Assembly (NCBI RefSeq): GCF_018861315.1
Contig: NZ_JAHLDL010000001.1
Coordinates: 216,086 to 280,085, forward strand
Direction: 5' to 3'
From: Clostridium bowmanii
Lineage (GTDB): Bacteria; Bacillota; Clostridia; Clostridiales; Clostridiaceae
Length of the DNA: 64,000 nucleotides
Shown: positions 1 through 7,968 of the stretch, piece after piece
How positions within the stretch are numbered: the first letter of the stretch is position 1
Layout: each line of letters opens with the position of its first letter
Position numbers and translations under genes: made by a program
The notes under the pieces: generated by a model
What the model was told of the DNA's origin: nothing
Seen by the model: only the letters and a program-made list of their open reading frames with translations
Database searches by the model: none

Positions 1-194
1 GCCGCACCTACTACTGTAGTCTTTGCATTCTTAAAGGGACCATAATAGAGCACAAACGGCCCTGTAATGGCTGTGAAAGCAATTTCAAATAATATAAACA
101 ATAAAATCAGTGTGCTTATATGTTTTTTGCTTTTCCTGTTTTTTTTACTTTCACTGTTTTTTTTACTTTCACCACTCTTTTTTGTTTTAATCAT
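1..194 (-). CDS. Partial membrane protein, phosphodiester glycosidase (NAGPA)-like N-terminus
   Basis: Only the N-terminal part is present; the gene runs off the left edge. The translation starts with a lysine/serine-rich low-complexity cytoplasmic tail containing a near-repeat of SESKKN. One membrane anchor follows (LILLFILFEIAFTAITGPF), then YYGPFKNAKTTVVGA. From memory this N-terminal pattern is seen in clostridial exopolysaccharide/phosphodiester glycosidase-family (NAGPA domain) proteins, but the catalytic domain lies outside the window. The start at 194 is preferred over the in-frame ATG at 203 because an AAAAGG ribosome site lies about 9 bases upstream of 194 and abuts 203. The function is inferred only from the anchor region. 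Confidence 0.5.
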   Translation of the reverse strand, partial: MIKTKKSGESKKNSESKKNRKSKKHISTLILLFILFEIAFTAITGPFVLYYGPFKNAKTTVVGA

Positions 195-203
195 GTTTCC
201 CAT

Positions 204-535
204 CCTTTTTATTAATCTCTAATTCAGCATTAATTTAATATACTAAAACATAAAGCTAACCGCTTGTGAAATCTAAAGGTAATTTATCCTATACCTATTA
301 TATTATACCATGCTTTTATATAATCCAAGTATATTATATATTTCTTAAAAGCTACTTTTTAATTAGTTAAGAATACAATATATTATAACCGTTTAAACTT
401 TGTCCTATTGTCATGCCATATTTACCTTGTTTACACCTCTTAAAAATTATAGTATATTAGATAATAACTAAAATAAATCTTAATTATTGCAATTTCATGG
501 GAAACTTTTTAAAAATTATATAAGGGGTGATAATT
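204..535. other. Intergenic region between divergent genes, no gene seen
   Basis: This AT-rich spacer between two divergent genes has no coding sequence, strong hairpin or RNA gene that I can recognise. It must hold promoters for both flanking genes, but no match to both boxes was clear enough to place. Confidence 0.5.
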
Positions 536-1183
536 GTGGAAAGTATCATTATACCTAACTATAATAACCTTGAAGAAATTCAATTTAATATATATGACTC
601 AGAAATTTCATATTATGGTGGCAGTCAGAATTGGTTCCCAAAGAAATTTCATAATCTTAGCGGTTGTGGCCCTGTTGCTGCAGCTAATATAACTGCATAT
701 TTATCCCAAAACTTTACGGATAGATATAATACACTATACCCTTATAAAGGCATTATTAGTAAGAAGGATTTTACTATGCATATGGTTGAAATTCGAAAAT
801 ATGTAAAACCAGGGCTCTTTGGACTTACCTCTGTGGATAAGTTTTCAGATAGTGTTTTAGCTTTTTCTAGTGATAGAGGAGTATCTTTATCTTCTCATAT
901 TCTAGCTGATAGTGCTACTAGTATTCAAGATGCTATAAATTTTATTGCGCAGGCACTATCTCAAAAACTTCCTGTTGCCATCCTAGTTCTTAAACATTCC
1001 CTAAAAGAATTTAAAGAATATACTTGGCACTGGATGACTATCACTGGACTAAAGCTAAATTTAAAAGATAATTTACCATATATTATCGTTTCCAGCTATG
1101 GTGGGCGCCAAGAGATAAATTTAGATTTACTTTGGAACAAAAGACGTTCAAAAGATATAATTAGGCTAGCATATTTCAACTAA
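536..1183 (+). CDS. C39-like / papain-fold cysteine peptidase-like protein
   Basis: The protein has about 215 residues and no signal peptide or membrane segment. Two blocks resemble a papain-like (C39-like) fold: GCGPVAAANI, with a cysteine at the start of a helix (about residue 45), and WHWMTITG, with a histidine (about residue 165). VSSYGGR follows near the end and could carry the third polar residue. Catalysis is not shown by the sequence alone; the fold could be used for binding. A GTG at 527 is possible, but it overlaps the AAGGGGTGA ribosome site, so the GTG at 536 is preferred. The gene stands alone and is followed by a strong hairpin. The function is unknown beyond the fold. Confidence 0.6.
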   Translation: MESIIIPNYNNLEEIQFNIYDSEISYYGGSQNWFPKKFHNLSGCGPVAAANITAYLSQNFTDRYNTLYPYKGIISKKDFTMHMVEIRKYVKPGLFGLTSVDKFSDSVLAFSSDRGVSLSSHILADSATSIQDAINFIAQALSQKLPVAILVLKHSLKEFKEYTWHWMTITGLKLNLKDNLPYIIVSSYGGRQEINLDLLWNKRRSKDIIRLAYFN

Positions 1184-1248
1184 AGTTATATAATAGTCTA
1201 TCCTATATATTTAACTATTATGTAAAATAGGATATTGCCTATGTAACA

Positions 1249-1295
1249 AAAAAGAACAACTAAACTAGTTTAAAATAGGTTAGTTGTTCTTTTCA
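1249..1295. terminator. Bidirectional hairpin terminator
   Basis: AAAGAACAACTAA pairs with TTAGTTGTTCTTT, with T-rich flanks on both strands. It sits between the 3' ends of the convergent peptidase-like gene and the CsbD gene. Confidence 0.75.
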
Positions 1296-1335
1296 TATAT
1301 TCTTATCTATTAGAAGTCTTTATCTCAAAGAAAAA

Positions 1336-1560
1336 CTAATAGTTACCTTCGTCCTCTTCACTTTCATCTAAAGCATCATTTATTTTTCCTGCAACCTTTT
1401 CCTTAATGCCATCAACTTTGTCATTTACGACACCATTTTGGTATTGAAGCTTACCTTTAAGTTCTGTCTCCTGATTACCGGTGGCCTTTCCAACAGCCTC
1501 CTTAGTTTTTCCCACAACCTTATCCTTAGTATTTTCAAATTTATTATTTGAATCTGTCAT
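1336..1560 (-). CDS. CsbD family stress protein
   Basis: This is a 74-residue, highly charged, helix-forming protein. It carries the CsbD pattern of repeated KDKVVGKTKEAVGKATGN and KEKVAGKIND blocks and ends in an acidic tail (ESEEDEGNY). CsbD proteins are small general-stress proteins (SigB-dependent in Bacillus subtilis) with no known enzymatic activity. The ATG at 1560 follows GGAGGTG at good spacing; an upstream in-frame ATG would add nine residues and lacks a good site. The gene is monocistronic. About 275 bases upstream (1561-1836) hold no other recognisable feature. Confidence 0.88.
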   Translation of the reverse strand: MTDSNNKFENTKDKVVGKTKEAVGKATGNQETELKGKLQYQNGVVNDKVDGIKEKVAGKINDALDESEEDEGNY

Positions 1561-1812
1561 ATCGCACCTCCATTTTATTTTTTTCAAACTTCAGTTTTCT
1601 TATTACATTAATAAATCCAATTGTGTTTTATTATGAATCTATTGTAATATGTTTATACAATACCACTATTATACTCAAATTTCAACCATTTTCTCATATT
1701 TATCAGAATATTTTGATTTAAATCACTTTTAATAAATAATATAAACATAATTAGCTGTAGCAATATAAGTATGGTAAAATATTAATTAATACAACTTATG
1801 TAAATCAGATAA

Positions 1813-1842
1813 TTAAAGATATTTTTTTTATTTGAATATAAT
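1813..1842 (+). promoter_or_regulatory. Candidate sigma-A promoter for the ABC importer leader
   Basis: A perfect TATAAT at 1837-1842 is preceded, 18 bases upstream, by a weak TTAAAG (1813-1818). Transcription would start near 1849, right at the first leader hairpin, which fits an attenuation leader. The weak -35 lowers confidence. Confidence 0.45.
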
Positions 1843-1850
1843 AAAATAGC

Positions 1851-1947
1851 CCTAACAGAAAAGACTCCTTCTGATCTGTTAGGAAAGAAAATATGCAGAC
1901 TACGCAGGTTTTGTTATATTGTGCTTTCCATTTGGAGAGCTTTTTTT
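1851..1947 (+). promoter_or_regulatory. Transcription-attenuation leader of unknown class
   Basis: A 9-bp hairpin (CCTAACAGA 1851-1859 with TCTGTTAGG 1875-1883) is followed by a Rho-independent terminator. The terminator is GCTTTCC 1923-1929, loop ATTT, GGAGAGC 1934-1940, then seven T. GGAAAG at 1882-1887 overlaps the 3' arm of the first hairpin and is complementary to CTTTCC of the terminator, so it could act as an antiterminator. This mutually exclusive layout just upstream of a transporter operon is typical of a riboswitch or protein-sensed attenuator. I could not match it to a riboswitch class I know (guanidine, TPP, purine, preQ1, SAM). Confidence 0.55.
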
Positions 1948-1986
1948 ATTTACATATTATATATGTACGATGCAGAAAGGATATAT

Positions 1987-2736
1987 ATGAAAAGAATAAA
2001 AGGTTTGATTATCCCATTAGTCATAATAATAGTATGGATTATCGTAGATAAGTTACATTTATTTAATAGCTATATAATTCCATCCCCCAAAATAGTTCTA
2101 GCTACGGCTTATGAACTGCTTAAATCCGGTGCACTGCTAAAAAATTTAATGGTAAGCTTTGCAAGGGTTATTGGTGGGTTTACAATAACTTTCGCCTTTG
2201 CTTTTCCATTTGCAATATTTTTAGGAAGTAAGCCAAAGGTAATGCCTTATTTAGAGCCTTTTCTTGAATTTATGAGGCATATACCTCCTATTGCCATGAT
2301 ACCAATATTAATATTATGGCTCGGCATAGGTGAATCTTCAAAATTTGTTGTTATCTTTTTAGCAACATTTTTCCCTATTTTCTCAAACACCTTAAATGGC
2401 ATTACAAACTATGATAAAAAACTTCTTGAGGTTGGAGAAATCTTTCACTTTAGCGAAAGGGATAAATTTTTCAGAATCATATTACCTCAAGCAATTCCAT
2501 CTATAATAACGGGTATACAACTTGGCCTTGGCTATAGCTGGAGATCTTTAATGGGGGCTGAGCTTATAGCAGCATCATCTGGAATTGGATACATGATAAT
2601 AGATGCGGAGCAGTTATCAAGACCGGATATTGTTATTGTTGGTATACTATCCATAGGAATTTTAGGTTATTTCATTGATTATTTTTTTATTAAAACAACA
2701 AAAAATATCATGAGTTCAGAGGGAAAGGAAATTTAA
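1987..2736 (+). CDS. ABC transporter permease, SsuC/TauC/ThiX-like
   Basis: This 249-residue inner-membrane permease of the nitrate/sulfonate/taurine (BPD_transp_1) family has about six membrane segments. The cytoplasmic coupling loop is near residue 160-185 (LLEVGEIFHFSERDKFFRII, with the EAA-like pattern). The start at 1987 follows AGAAAGGA; the reading frame is open further upstream, but that part crosses the leader terminator and is not plausible coding sequence. It is the first gene of a three-gene operon with an ATPase and a lipoprotein. Family members import sulfonates, taurine, nitrate/cyanate, or thiamine precursors; the sequence does not show which. The upstream attenuator implies ligand-responsive control. 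Confidence 0.88.
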   Translation: MKRIKGLIIPLVIIIVWIIVDKLHLFNSYIIPSPKIVLATAYELLKSGALLKNLMVSFARVIGGFTITFAFAFPFAIFLGSKPKVMPYLEPFLEFMRHIPPIAMIPILILWLGIGESSKFVVIFLATFFPIFSNTLNGITNYDKKLLEVGEIFHFSERDKFFRIILPQAIPSIITGIQLGLGYSWRSLMGAELIAASSGIGYMIIDAEQLSRPDIVIVGILSIGILGYFIDYFFIKTTKNIMSSEGKEI

Positions 2737-2737
2737 T

Positions 2738-3499
2738 ATGGCTGGCTTAATAATAAAAAATTTGTCCAAGATATATGAAATCGAAAGTAAAAAAATTCAT
2801 GCACTAAATAATATTAATTTAACTATTCCAGATGGAAGTTTTGTAACAATAGTTGGCAAAAGCGGTTGTGGCAAGACAACGCTATTAAAATTACTCTGCG
2901 GTCTTGAGGATAAGACTTGCGGCACTATTGATTATACCCATACAAATAATAGTGATAACAATAGGATATCTATAGTATTTCAAGAACCTAGACTTATGCC
3001 CTGGCTCACTGTGGAAGAAAACATGGCTTTTTCTCTTATAAACTGTAAGGATAAAAACAATGTATCTCAAAAGGTATCAACCTATTTAAAACTACTTGGT
3101 CTTTATAATTTTAGAAAAGCCTATCCTTCCCAAATTTCAGGAGGCATGGCTCAAAGAACTTCTCTTGGAAGAACGTTATGTTATGAGCCACAAATAATAC
3201 TTATGGATGAGCCCTTAGGAGCACTTGATGCATTTAACAGAAAAAAACTTCAAAATGAATTAATAAATATCTTTTTAAAATGTGGTAAAACCATCATATT
3301 TGTAACTCACGACATCGAGGAAGCCATTTGCTTAGGTCAAAAAATTGTTGTAATGGATAGAGGCAGTATAATAAAAGAAATACCTGTTAGTATGGATTAT
3401 TACAGAGACACTAGCAGTCTTGAATTTTTTCACCATAAAAACCAAGTTCTAAATATTCTTAATAAATTCCTAGAGGAGGAACAACATGAATTTTTATAA
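2738..3499 (+). CDS. ABC transporter ATP-binding protein, SsuB/TauB-like
   Basis: This 253-residue ATPase energises the adjacent permease. It has a Walker A (GKSGCGKTT, about residues 39-47), a Q-loop (FQEPRLMPW), a signature ISGGMAQR (Ile replaces Leu of LSGG, a common variant), a Walker B with the catalytic Glu (LMDEPLGALD) and a switch histidine (VTHD). RLMPW after the Q-loop is typical of the SsuB/TauB/NrtD group. It begins one base after the permease stop and ends 14 bases inside the lipoprotein gene, so the three genes are probably translationally coupled. Confidence 0.92.
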   Translation: MAGLIIKNLSKIYEIESKKIHALNNINLTIPDGSFVTIVGKSGCGKTTLLKLLCGLEDKTCGTIDYTHTNNSDNNRISIVFQEPRLMPWLTVEENMAFSLINCKDKNNVSQKVSTYLKLLGLYNFRKAYPSQISGGMAQRTSLGRTLCYEPQIILMDEPLGALDAFNRKKLQNELINIFLKCGKTIIFVTHDIEEAICLGQKIVVMDRGSIIKEIPVSMDYYRDTSSLEFFHHKNQVLNILNKFLEEEQHEFL

Positions 3500-4460
3500 A
3501 AAAACAAGTATTATTGTAAGTGCTCTAATTGTTTTAACATCTTTTTCTGGATGTGCAGCAAAAAAAGTAGAAAATGTATCAAAAGTAGAAAGCCCTAAGG
3601 TTCTTAATATTTCCTATGTAAAAGCGCCTCTAAATGTACCATCTATAATTGAAAAGAAAAAGCAGCTTTTTGAAAATGAATTTTCTAAAGATGGTATTAG
3701 TATCAAATATCCAGAAATAACAGAAGGTTCTAAGATGACAGAAGCACTAGCTGCAGGGTCCCTCCAATTTTGCAATGCCATTGGTGCAACTTCAGTGATT
3801 CTTGCGGGTGCCAATGGGGTTGATATTAAAATTATTGGTATCTACAGCAGAGCTCCAAAAGCCTTTACTATAATGGTAAAGGACCCAGCTATAAAATCTA
3901 TAAAAGATCTTAAAGGTAAAAAAGTAGTTGGTCCTAAGGGAACAATACTTCATCAGCTACTTCTTGGTGCCATTACAAAAGAGAATCTAAAAGCGGATGA
4001 TGTGCAGTTCAGTAATATGGCAATACCCGCTAGTGTATCCGCTCTTCTAGCTGGAAAAGTAGATGCAGCTCTTGTGGCCGGTCCCTCAGTAGCAAATGCT
4101 GAGAAAAATGGTGCACGAATACTTACAACTGGTGAAGGAATTTTAGATGCAACAATTGTAATAGCAGCCAGTGGAAAGTTTATAGAAAAATATCCAAACA
4201 TAGTAAAACGGTATCTTGCAGTTCATGAAAAAAGCCTTCAATTTATGAAAGATAGTAAAGATGAAACTTATAAATTAACTGCAGATGAGACAAAGCTTAC
4301 ATTAGATCAAGTTAAGAGTATGTATGGCTTATATGACTTCAATCCGAAAGTAACGCAAAAGGATATATCAGAACTAAATAAAACTCAAGATTTTCTAAAA
4401 CAAAATGGAATGTTAACTAAAACTGTTGATATTAAAAGTTTAATAGTTGATTTAAAATAA
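3486..4460 (+). CDS. NMT1/SsuA-like substrate-binding lipoprotein
   Basis: The 324-residue protein has a lipoprotein signal (hydrophobic stretch, lipobox SFSGC near residue 23) and the two-lobe periplasmic-binding fold of the NMT1/THI5-SsuA family. Supporting segments are KSIKDLKGKKVVGPKGTILHQLL and the hinge-side KVDAALVAGPS. It would capture substrate outside the membrane and deliver it to the adjacent permease. AGGAGG precedes the start by seven bases. The substrate is unresolved; candidates are sulfonates, taurine or pyrimidine precursors. No catabolic gene for a sulfonate lies beside it to help decide. Confidence 0.88.
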   Translation: MNFYKKTSIIVSALIVLTSFSGCAAKKVENVSKVESPKVLNISYVKAPLNVPSIIEKKKQLFENEFSKDGISIKYPEITEGSKMTEALAAGSLQFCNAIGATSVILAGANGVDIKIIGIYSRAPKAFTIMVKDPAIKSIKDLKGKKVVGPKGTILHQLLLGAITKENLKADDVQFSNMAIPASVSALLAGKVDAALVAGPSVANAEKNGARILTTGEGILDATIVIAASGKFIEKYPNIVKRYLAVHEKSLQFMKDSKDETYKLTADETKLTLDQVKSMYGLYDFNPKVTQKDISELNKTQDFLKQNGMLTKTVDIKSLIVDLK

Positions 4461-4503
4461 TACGACTATCTAATAAATATCATTAAATTAGTTATTAAAC
4501 CAG

Positions 4504-4545
4504 AAAAAACTGCTGAAATATATTTAAATATTTCAGCAGTTTTTC
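4504..4545. terminator. Bidirectional terminator of a repeated hairpin type
   Basis: AAAAACTGCTGAAATAT pairs with ATATTTCAGCAGTTTTT around an ATTTAA loop between convergent genes. The same stem recurs at 20844-20883 and, more diverged, at 27282-27314. Confidence 0.85.
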
Positions 4546-4567
4546 GTCGCCATTAACGTCCAGTATT

Positions 4568-5305
4568 TTATTCCGCAAATGTTTTTGGAATGACTTCTTC
4601 AGGCAATTTACCATCTAATTCTAAATAATAGTGCCTAATAGGTTTCAAATTATCATCTAGTTCATATACAAGTGGAATTCCCGTAGGTATGTTTAAACTT
4701 ACTATGTTATCACTAGATATATTATCCAAATATTTCACTAAAGCTCTTAATGTATTCCCATGTGCAGAAATTATAATTTTCTTGCCCTGTTTAATTTTTG
4801 GTGCTATTTCCTGGAACCATTCTTCCATTACCCTCTTTATAGTATCCTCCAAATTTTCAGTTGTAGGAATCTGATCTTCTCTTAATTCACTATATTTTAA
4901 TTCCGTGCCAGGATATCTGTCATCAGTTTTTAAAAGTTCAGGCGGTCTTACATCTACATATCTTCTCCATTTATGAACTTGTTCATCTCCATATTTCTTT
5001 GCTGTTTCCGCCTTATTTAACCCTTGCAAGGCGCCATAATGTCTTTCATTTAGCTTCCATGACTTAATTACAGGAATCCACATCAAATCCATCTCATGCA
5101 GTGCAATCCAAAGAGTTCTAATTGCTCTTTTTAATACAGAAGTATATGCTAAATCAAAAGTATAGCCATTTTGTTTAAGTATTGCACCCGCTTTCCTTGC
5201 CTCAATTAAACCATTCTCTGATAAATCTACATCCGTCCAACCAGTAAATCTGTTTTCCATATTCCAAAGGCTTTCGCCATGTCTTATTAATACTAACTTA
5301 ATCAA
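4568..5305 (-). CDS. gpmA: 2,3-bisphosphoglycerate-dependent phosphoglycerate mutase
   Basis: This 245-residue cytoplasmic glycolytic enzyme interconverts 3- and 2-phosphoglycerate. The phosphohistidine motif LIRHGES places the catalytic His at residue 9. [28 protein letters not shown] and [10 protein letters not shown] (second His near 180) are the standard dPGM blocks, and the length matches the family (about 250). The likely start is TTG at 5305, which follows AAGGGAGGG at good spacing; no nearby ATG fits. The gene is monocistronic and ends at a shared terminator with the ABC importer. A dPGM fits the family well, although many clostridia rely on the cofactor-independent form. Confidence 0.93.
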   Translation of the reverse strand: MIKLVLIRHGESLWNMENRFTGWTDVDLSENGLIEARKAGAILKQNGYTFDLAYTSVLKRAIRTLWIALHEMDLMWIPVIKSWKLNERHYGALQGLNKAETAKKYGDEQVHKWRRYVDVRPPELLKTDDRYPGTELKYSELREDQIPTTENLEDTIKRVMEEWFQEIAPKIKQGKKIIISAHGNTLRALVKYLDNISSDNIVSLNIPTGIPLVYELDDNLKPIRHYYLELDGKLPEEVIPKTFAE

Positions 5306-5543
5306 CTTAATCCCTCCCTTTATAATTTAAATATTACGATTATTTGTATTTAGATTATTATACTCCAAATCATTGTAGATATCCAATATTGCTAAAAACG
5401 TGATATTCATAAAATGAATATTTTCTTGATTTTATAATAGGTAAAATAAACAGGATTTATACTAATAAGGCTTAAACTAATATTTCAAATTATAACACAA
5501 AAGAAAGTTTTTTCTAATATATCGCCTTGTTGTTGATATTATT

Positions 5544-5572
5544 TTGTCAAAGTTGTACAATAGTGGTATTAA
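5544..5572 (+). promoter_or_regulatory. Sigma-A-type promoter of the alcohol dehydrogenase gene
   Basis: TTGTCA (5544-5549), a 17-base spacer and TATTAA (5567-5572) lie about 30 bases upstream of the start codon. Confidence 0.6.
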
Positions 5573-5601
5573 TAAAAAAATATTGAAAGAAGGTCTATAT
5601 T

Positions 5602-6678
5602 ATGAAAGCATTAGCTTTAATAGAACCAAATAAAATTGCTTGGATAGATAAAGAAAAACCAATTGCAGGACCATATGATGCAATTATTCGTCCCACTGTA
5701 ATTGCTCCCTGCTCTTCAGATGTTCACACTGCCTTTGAGGGTGGCGCTCAAAAACCTTCTGGTTTTGTTCTTGGACATGAAGCACTTGGCGAGGTAGTTG
5801 AAATTGGTGAGTTGGTAAGAGACTTTAAAGTGGGCGACAAGGTTGTTGTTCCTGCTGGAACCCCTGATTGGCGTTCAAGAGGAATTCAAGAACATAATTT
5901 TAAGCATTCTAGCGGTCCATTCTCAAGTTTTATGTTATCTGGAACAAGAGATGGAGTTTTCGCTGAATTTTTCATGGTAAATGATGCTGATAATAATATG
6001 GCTCTGTTACCTAATGATGTATCTGTTGATGATGCTATTATGACTGTAGACATGGTTACTACCGGTTTTAGTGGAGCTGAAATGGCTGACATTAAATTTG
6101 GTGATTGTGTTTGTGTTATTGGCATTGGGCCAGTTGGACTAATGGCAATTGCAGGAGCTAAGCTTCGTGGTGCTGGTCGTATTTTTGCAGTAGGTACACG
6201 TCCTAATTGTGTAGCTTTAGCTAAAGAATACGGTGCAACAGATATCATTAGCTACAAAGAAGGTAATATTGCTAAGCAAATTCTTACTCTTACTGGCGGA
6301 CGTGGAACTGATGCAACTATCATCGCAGGGGGCGATGCTGAAACCTTTGGTTTAGCAATTGCAATGACACGTTTTGGTGGTGGAAACATCGCAAACATCA
6401 ACTATTTTACCGGCGCAGACTATTTACCAATTCCTACTTTAGCCTTTGGCCGAGGCATGGCAGGTAAAACCATACGTGGTGATCTTTGCGAGGGTGGACG
6501 TGTTCGTATGGAACGTCTTCTTAATATGATTCGTTATGGACGTATTCAGCCAGGCAAAATGATTACTCATAGATATTATGACTTTCATAAGCTTGAAGAA
6601 GCTTTTTATGTTATGAGGGACAAGCCAAGAGATTTAATCAAGCCTGTTGTTTATATTGATTGGAGTAAAGAAAAATAG
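5602..6678 (+). CDS. NADP-dependent secondary alcohol dehydrogenase (zinc MDR family)
   Basis: The 358-residue zinc medium-chain dehydrogenase is close in layout to Clostridium beijerinckii isopropanol dehydrogenase. The catalytic zinc ligands Cys37, His59 and Glu60 (GHEALGEVVEIG) and an Asp in the VDMVTTGFSGAE block (about residue 150) are present. The Rossmann motif GIGPVGLMAIAGAKLRGAGR is followed by VGTRP; the small residue plus Arg is the NADP-type signature (Gly-Ser-Arg in the C. beijerinckii enzyme). Family enzymes reduce ketones such as acetone, or oxidise secondary alcohols. The substrate is not certain: no acetone-forming genes are adjacent. The gene is monocistronic, with its own promoter and a strong terminator. 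Confidence 0.87.
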   Translation: MKALALIEPNKIAWIDKEKPIAGPYDAIIRPTVIAPCSSDVHTAFEGGAQKPSGFVLGHEALGEVVEIGELVRDFKVGDKVVVPAGTPDWRSRGIQEHNFKHSSGPFSSFMLSGTRDGVFAEFFMVNDADNNMALLPNDVSVDDAIMTVDMVTTGFSGAEMADIKFGDCVCVIGIGPVGLMAIAGAKLRGAGRIFAVGTRPNCVALAKEYGATDIISYKEGNIAKQILTLTGGRGTDATIIAGGDAETFGLAIAMTRFGGGNIANINYFTGADYLPIPTLAFGRGMAGKTIRGDLCEGGRVRMERLLNMIRYGRIQPGKMITHRYYDFHKLEEAFYVMRDKPRDLIKPVVYIDWSKEK

Positions 6679-6699
6679 AATTGCATCTAATATTATGAA

Positions 6700-6754
6700 A
6701 ATAAAATAGCTACCTTACCAAGATTTTCTAGGTAAGGTAGCTGTTTTATTTTTG
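6700..6754. terminator. Bidirectional terminator
   Basis: AAAATAGCTACCTTACC pairs with GGTAAGGTAGCTGTTTT, with T/A-rich tails, between convergent genes. Confidence 0.85.
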
Positions 6755-6776
6755 CAGTTTAACTCTTTCGAAAAGC

Positions 6777-7895
6777 TTATTTATTTGAAAAATAGAAATA
6801 CCCTCCACCAATCACAGCTAAGATAACTAAAATTAGTAACATAACTTTTATAATACTAATTGGAGATTCTCCATCAACTTCACCAGTTTGTCCGTTTATC
6901 ATAAACTTGTATACTTTAACTTTATAAATATATGCAGAAATCCATATAGGTAATAAAATATGTTTAAATTTTACTGCATCATAGGAAGTTGAAAAGTTTA
7001 AGCCTCTTACTTCATCTCCACCTATATGCTGCCTAATCTCACCACTTAAATCGCTTTCTATTTTCCCCTCTGCTAATTTCCAACCAGATTTTAAATCTAT
7101 ACTATATCTTTCTGCTAAAAAACCTGATAAAAATTCTGGTTTATACTGGACCAGCTCATTTAAATTAAAAGGTTCTAATTTATTTATTATATGTTTATTA
7201 ATTTGTGATGAAGCATTAATTAATATATCATCGAAGATCTTAGAAAAATCACCACTTACATAACTCCATGATGTTTTTCTAACTTGCTTTGTAACCTGCT
7301 TTCTTTCAGCTCCCTCACCAACCCATTCAGTTTCTGTTACATAATAGTAGGTGCCTCTTTCTGCAGTATAATCTGAAAATGTATTGCTGTCATATGTCCA
7401 GAAAGGTATGTATACCCCCTTCATCTTGTCCATGTTATAACTAGATTTAAGTGCTCTAGGGGCAAAAAATAATTTCTTTATCCAGTTTGAAAATAATTCT
7501 CCCGCTTTATCTTTGGATATAACAAAGGGGATCAGTGACTGAGGTACCATACCTGCAGTTTCCTGCGTTTTTATTATATGTGAAGAACCACAAAAGGCAC
7601 AAAACTGTGCTGTGCTATTTTCATCTAGTATCGTCTCGGCACCGCAACTCTCACACTTAATTATTCTCTTTTCATTTCCCCAATTTTTACTTTTAGTATT
7701 CTCTGCAGTATAAAAGTCATTTTCAATTATATTTGTTTTATCAAATTTAACTTCATTTTCATTTGAACAATATAAACAGACTAACTTTTGTTTTTTAGGC
7801 TCAAAAACCATATTCCCGCCACAAGCCGGACAAAGAAAACGTTCTGTTTGTTCCTGTTTAATCTTACTATTTTCAACACTAGGTGTTTCCCCCAT
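6777..7895 (-). CDS. YdjG-like zinc-ribbon membrane protein
   Basis: The 372-residue protein has two N-terminal zinc ribbons (CPACGG...CLYCSN near residues 22-45; CESCGA...CAFCGS near 80-105). A long cytoplasmic middle domain follows, and it ends with one or two C-terminal membrane segments (IIKVMLLILVILAVIGGGYFYF). It resembles B. subtilis YdjG, described as a TFIIB-zinc-ribbon membrane protein acting with YdjI in recruiting the PspA envelope-stress protein. The gene lies 73 bases downstream of a YdjI-like gene, so the pairing is conserved. No pspA or ydjH homologue is next to it. The role in membrane-stress response is inferred from that family. The function is otherwise unknown. Confidence 0.75.
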   Translation of the reverse strand: MGETPSVENSKIKQEQTERFLCPACGGNMVFEPKKQKLVCLYCSNENEVKFDKTNIIENDFYTAENTKSKNWGNEKRIIKCESCGAETILDENSTAQFCAFCGSSHIIKTQETAGMVPQSLIPFVISKDKAGELFSNWIKKLFFAPRALKSSYNMDKMKGVYIPFWTYDSNTFSDYTAERGTYYYVTETEWVGEGAERKQVTKQVRKTSWSYVSGDFSKIFDDILINASSQINKHIINKLEPFNLNELVQYKPEFLSGFLAERYSIDLKSGWKLAEGKIESDLSGEIRQHIGGDEVRGLNFSTSYDAVKFKHILLPIWISAYIYKVKVYKFMINGQTGEVDGESPISIIKVMLLILVILAVIGGGYFYFSNK

Positions 7896-7968
7896 ATGCT
7901 CTCCCCCTAATACATTTCTTAAAAAGCCGCTGGTATTTTACCATATTTTATATTGTTTTTATGAAAGC

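Noticed and set aside
1849..1947. Guanidine (ykkC) riboswitch before the SsuABC-like importer
   Set aside because: This importer family is often guanidine-controlled, but the conserved ykkC or mini-ykkC sequence blocks are not present.
1921..1986. N-terminal extension of the ABC permease
   Set aside because: It runs through the leader terminator; the ATG at 1987 has the ribosome site.
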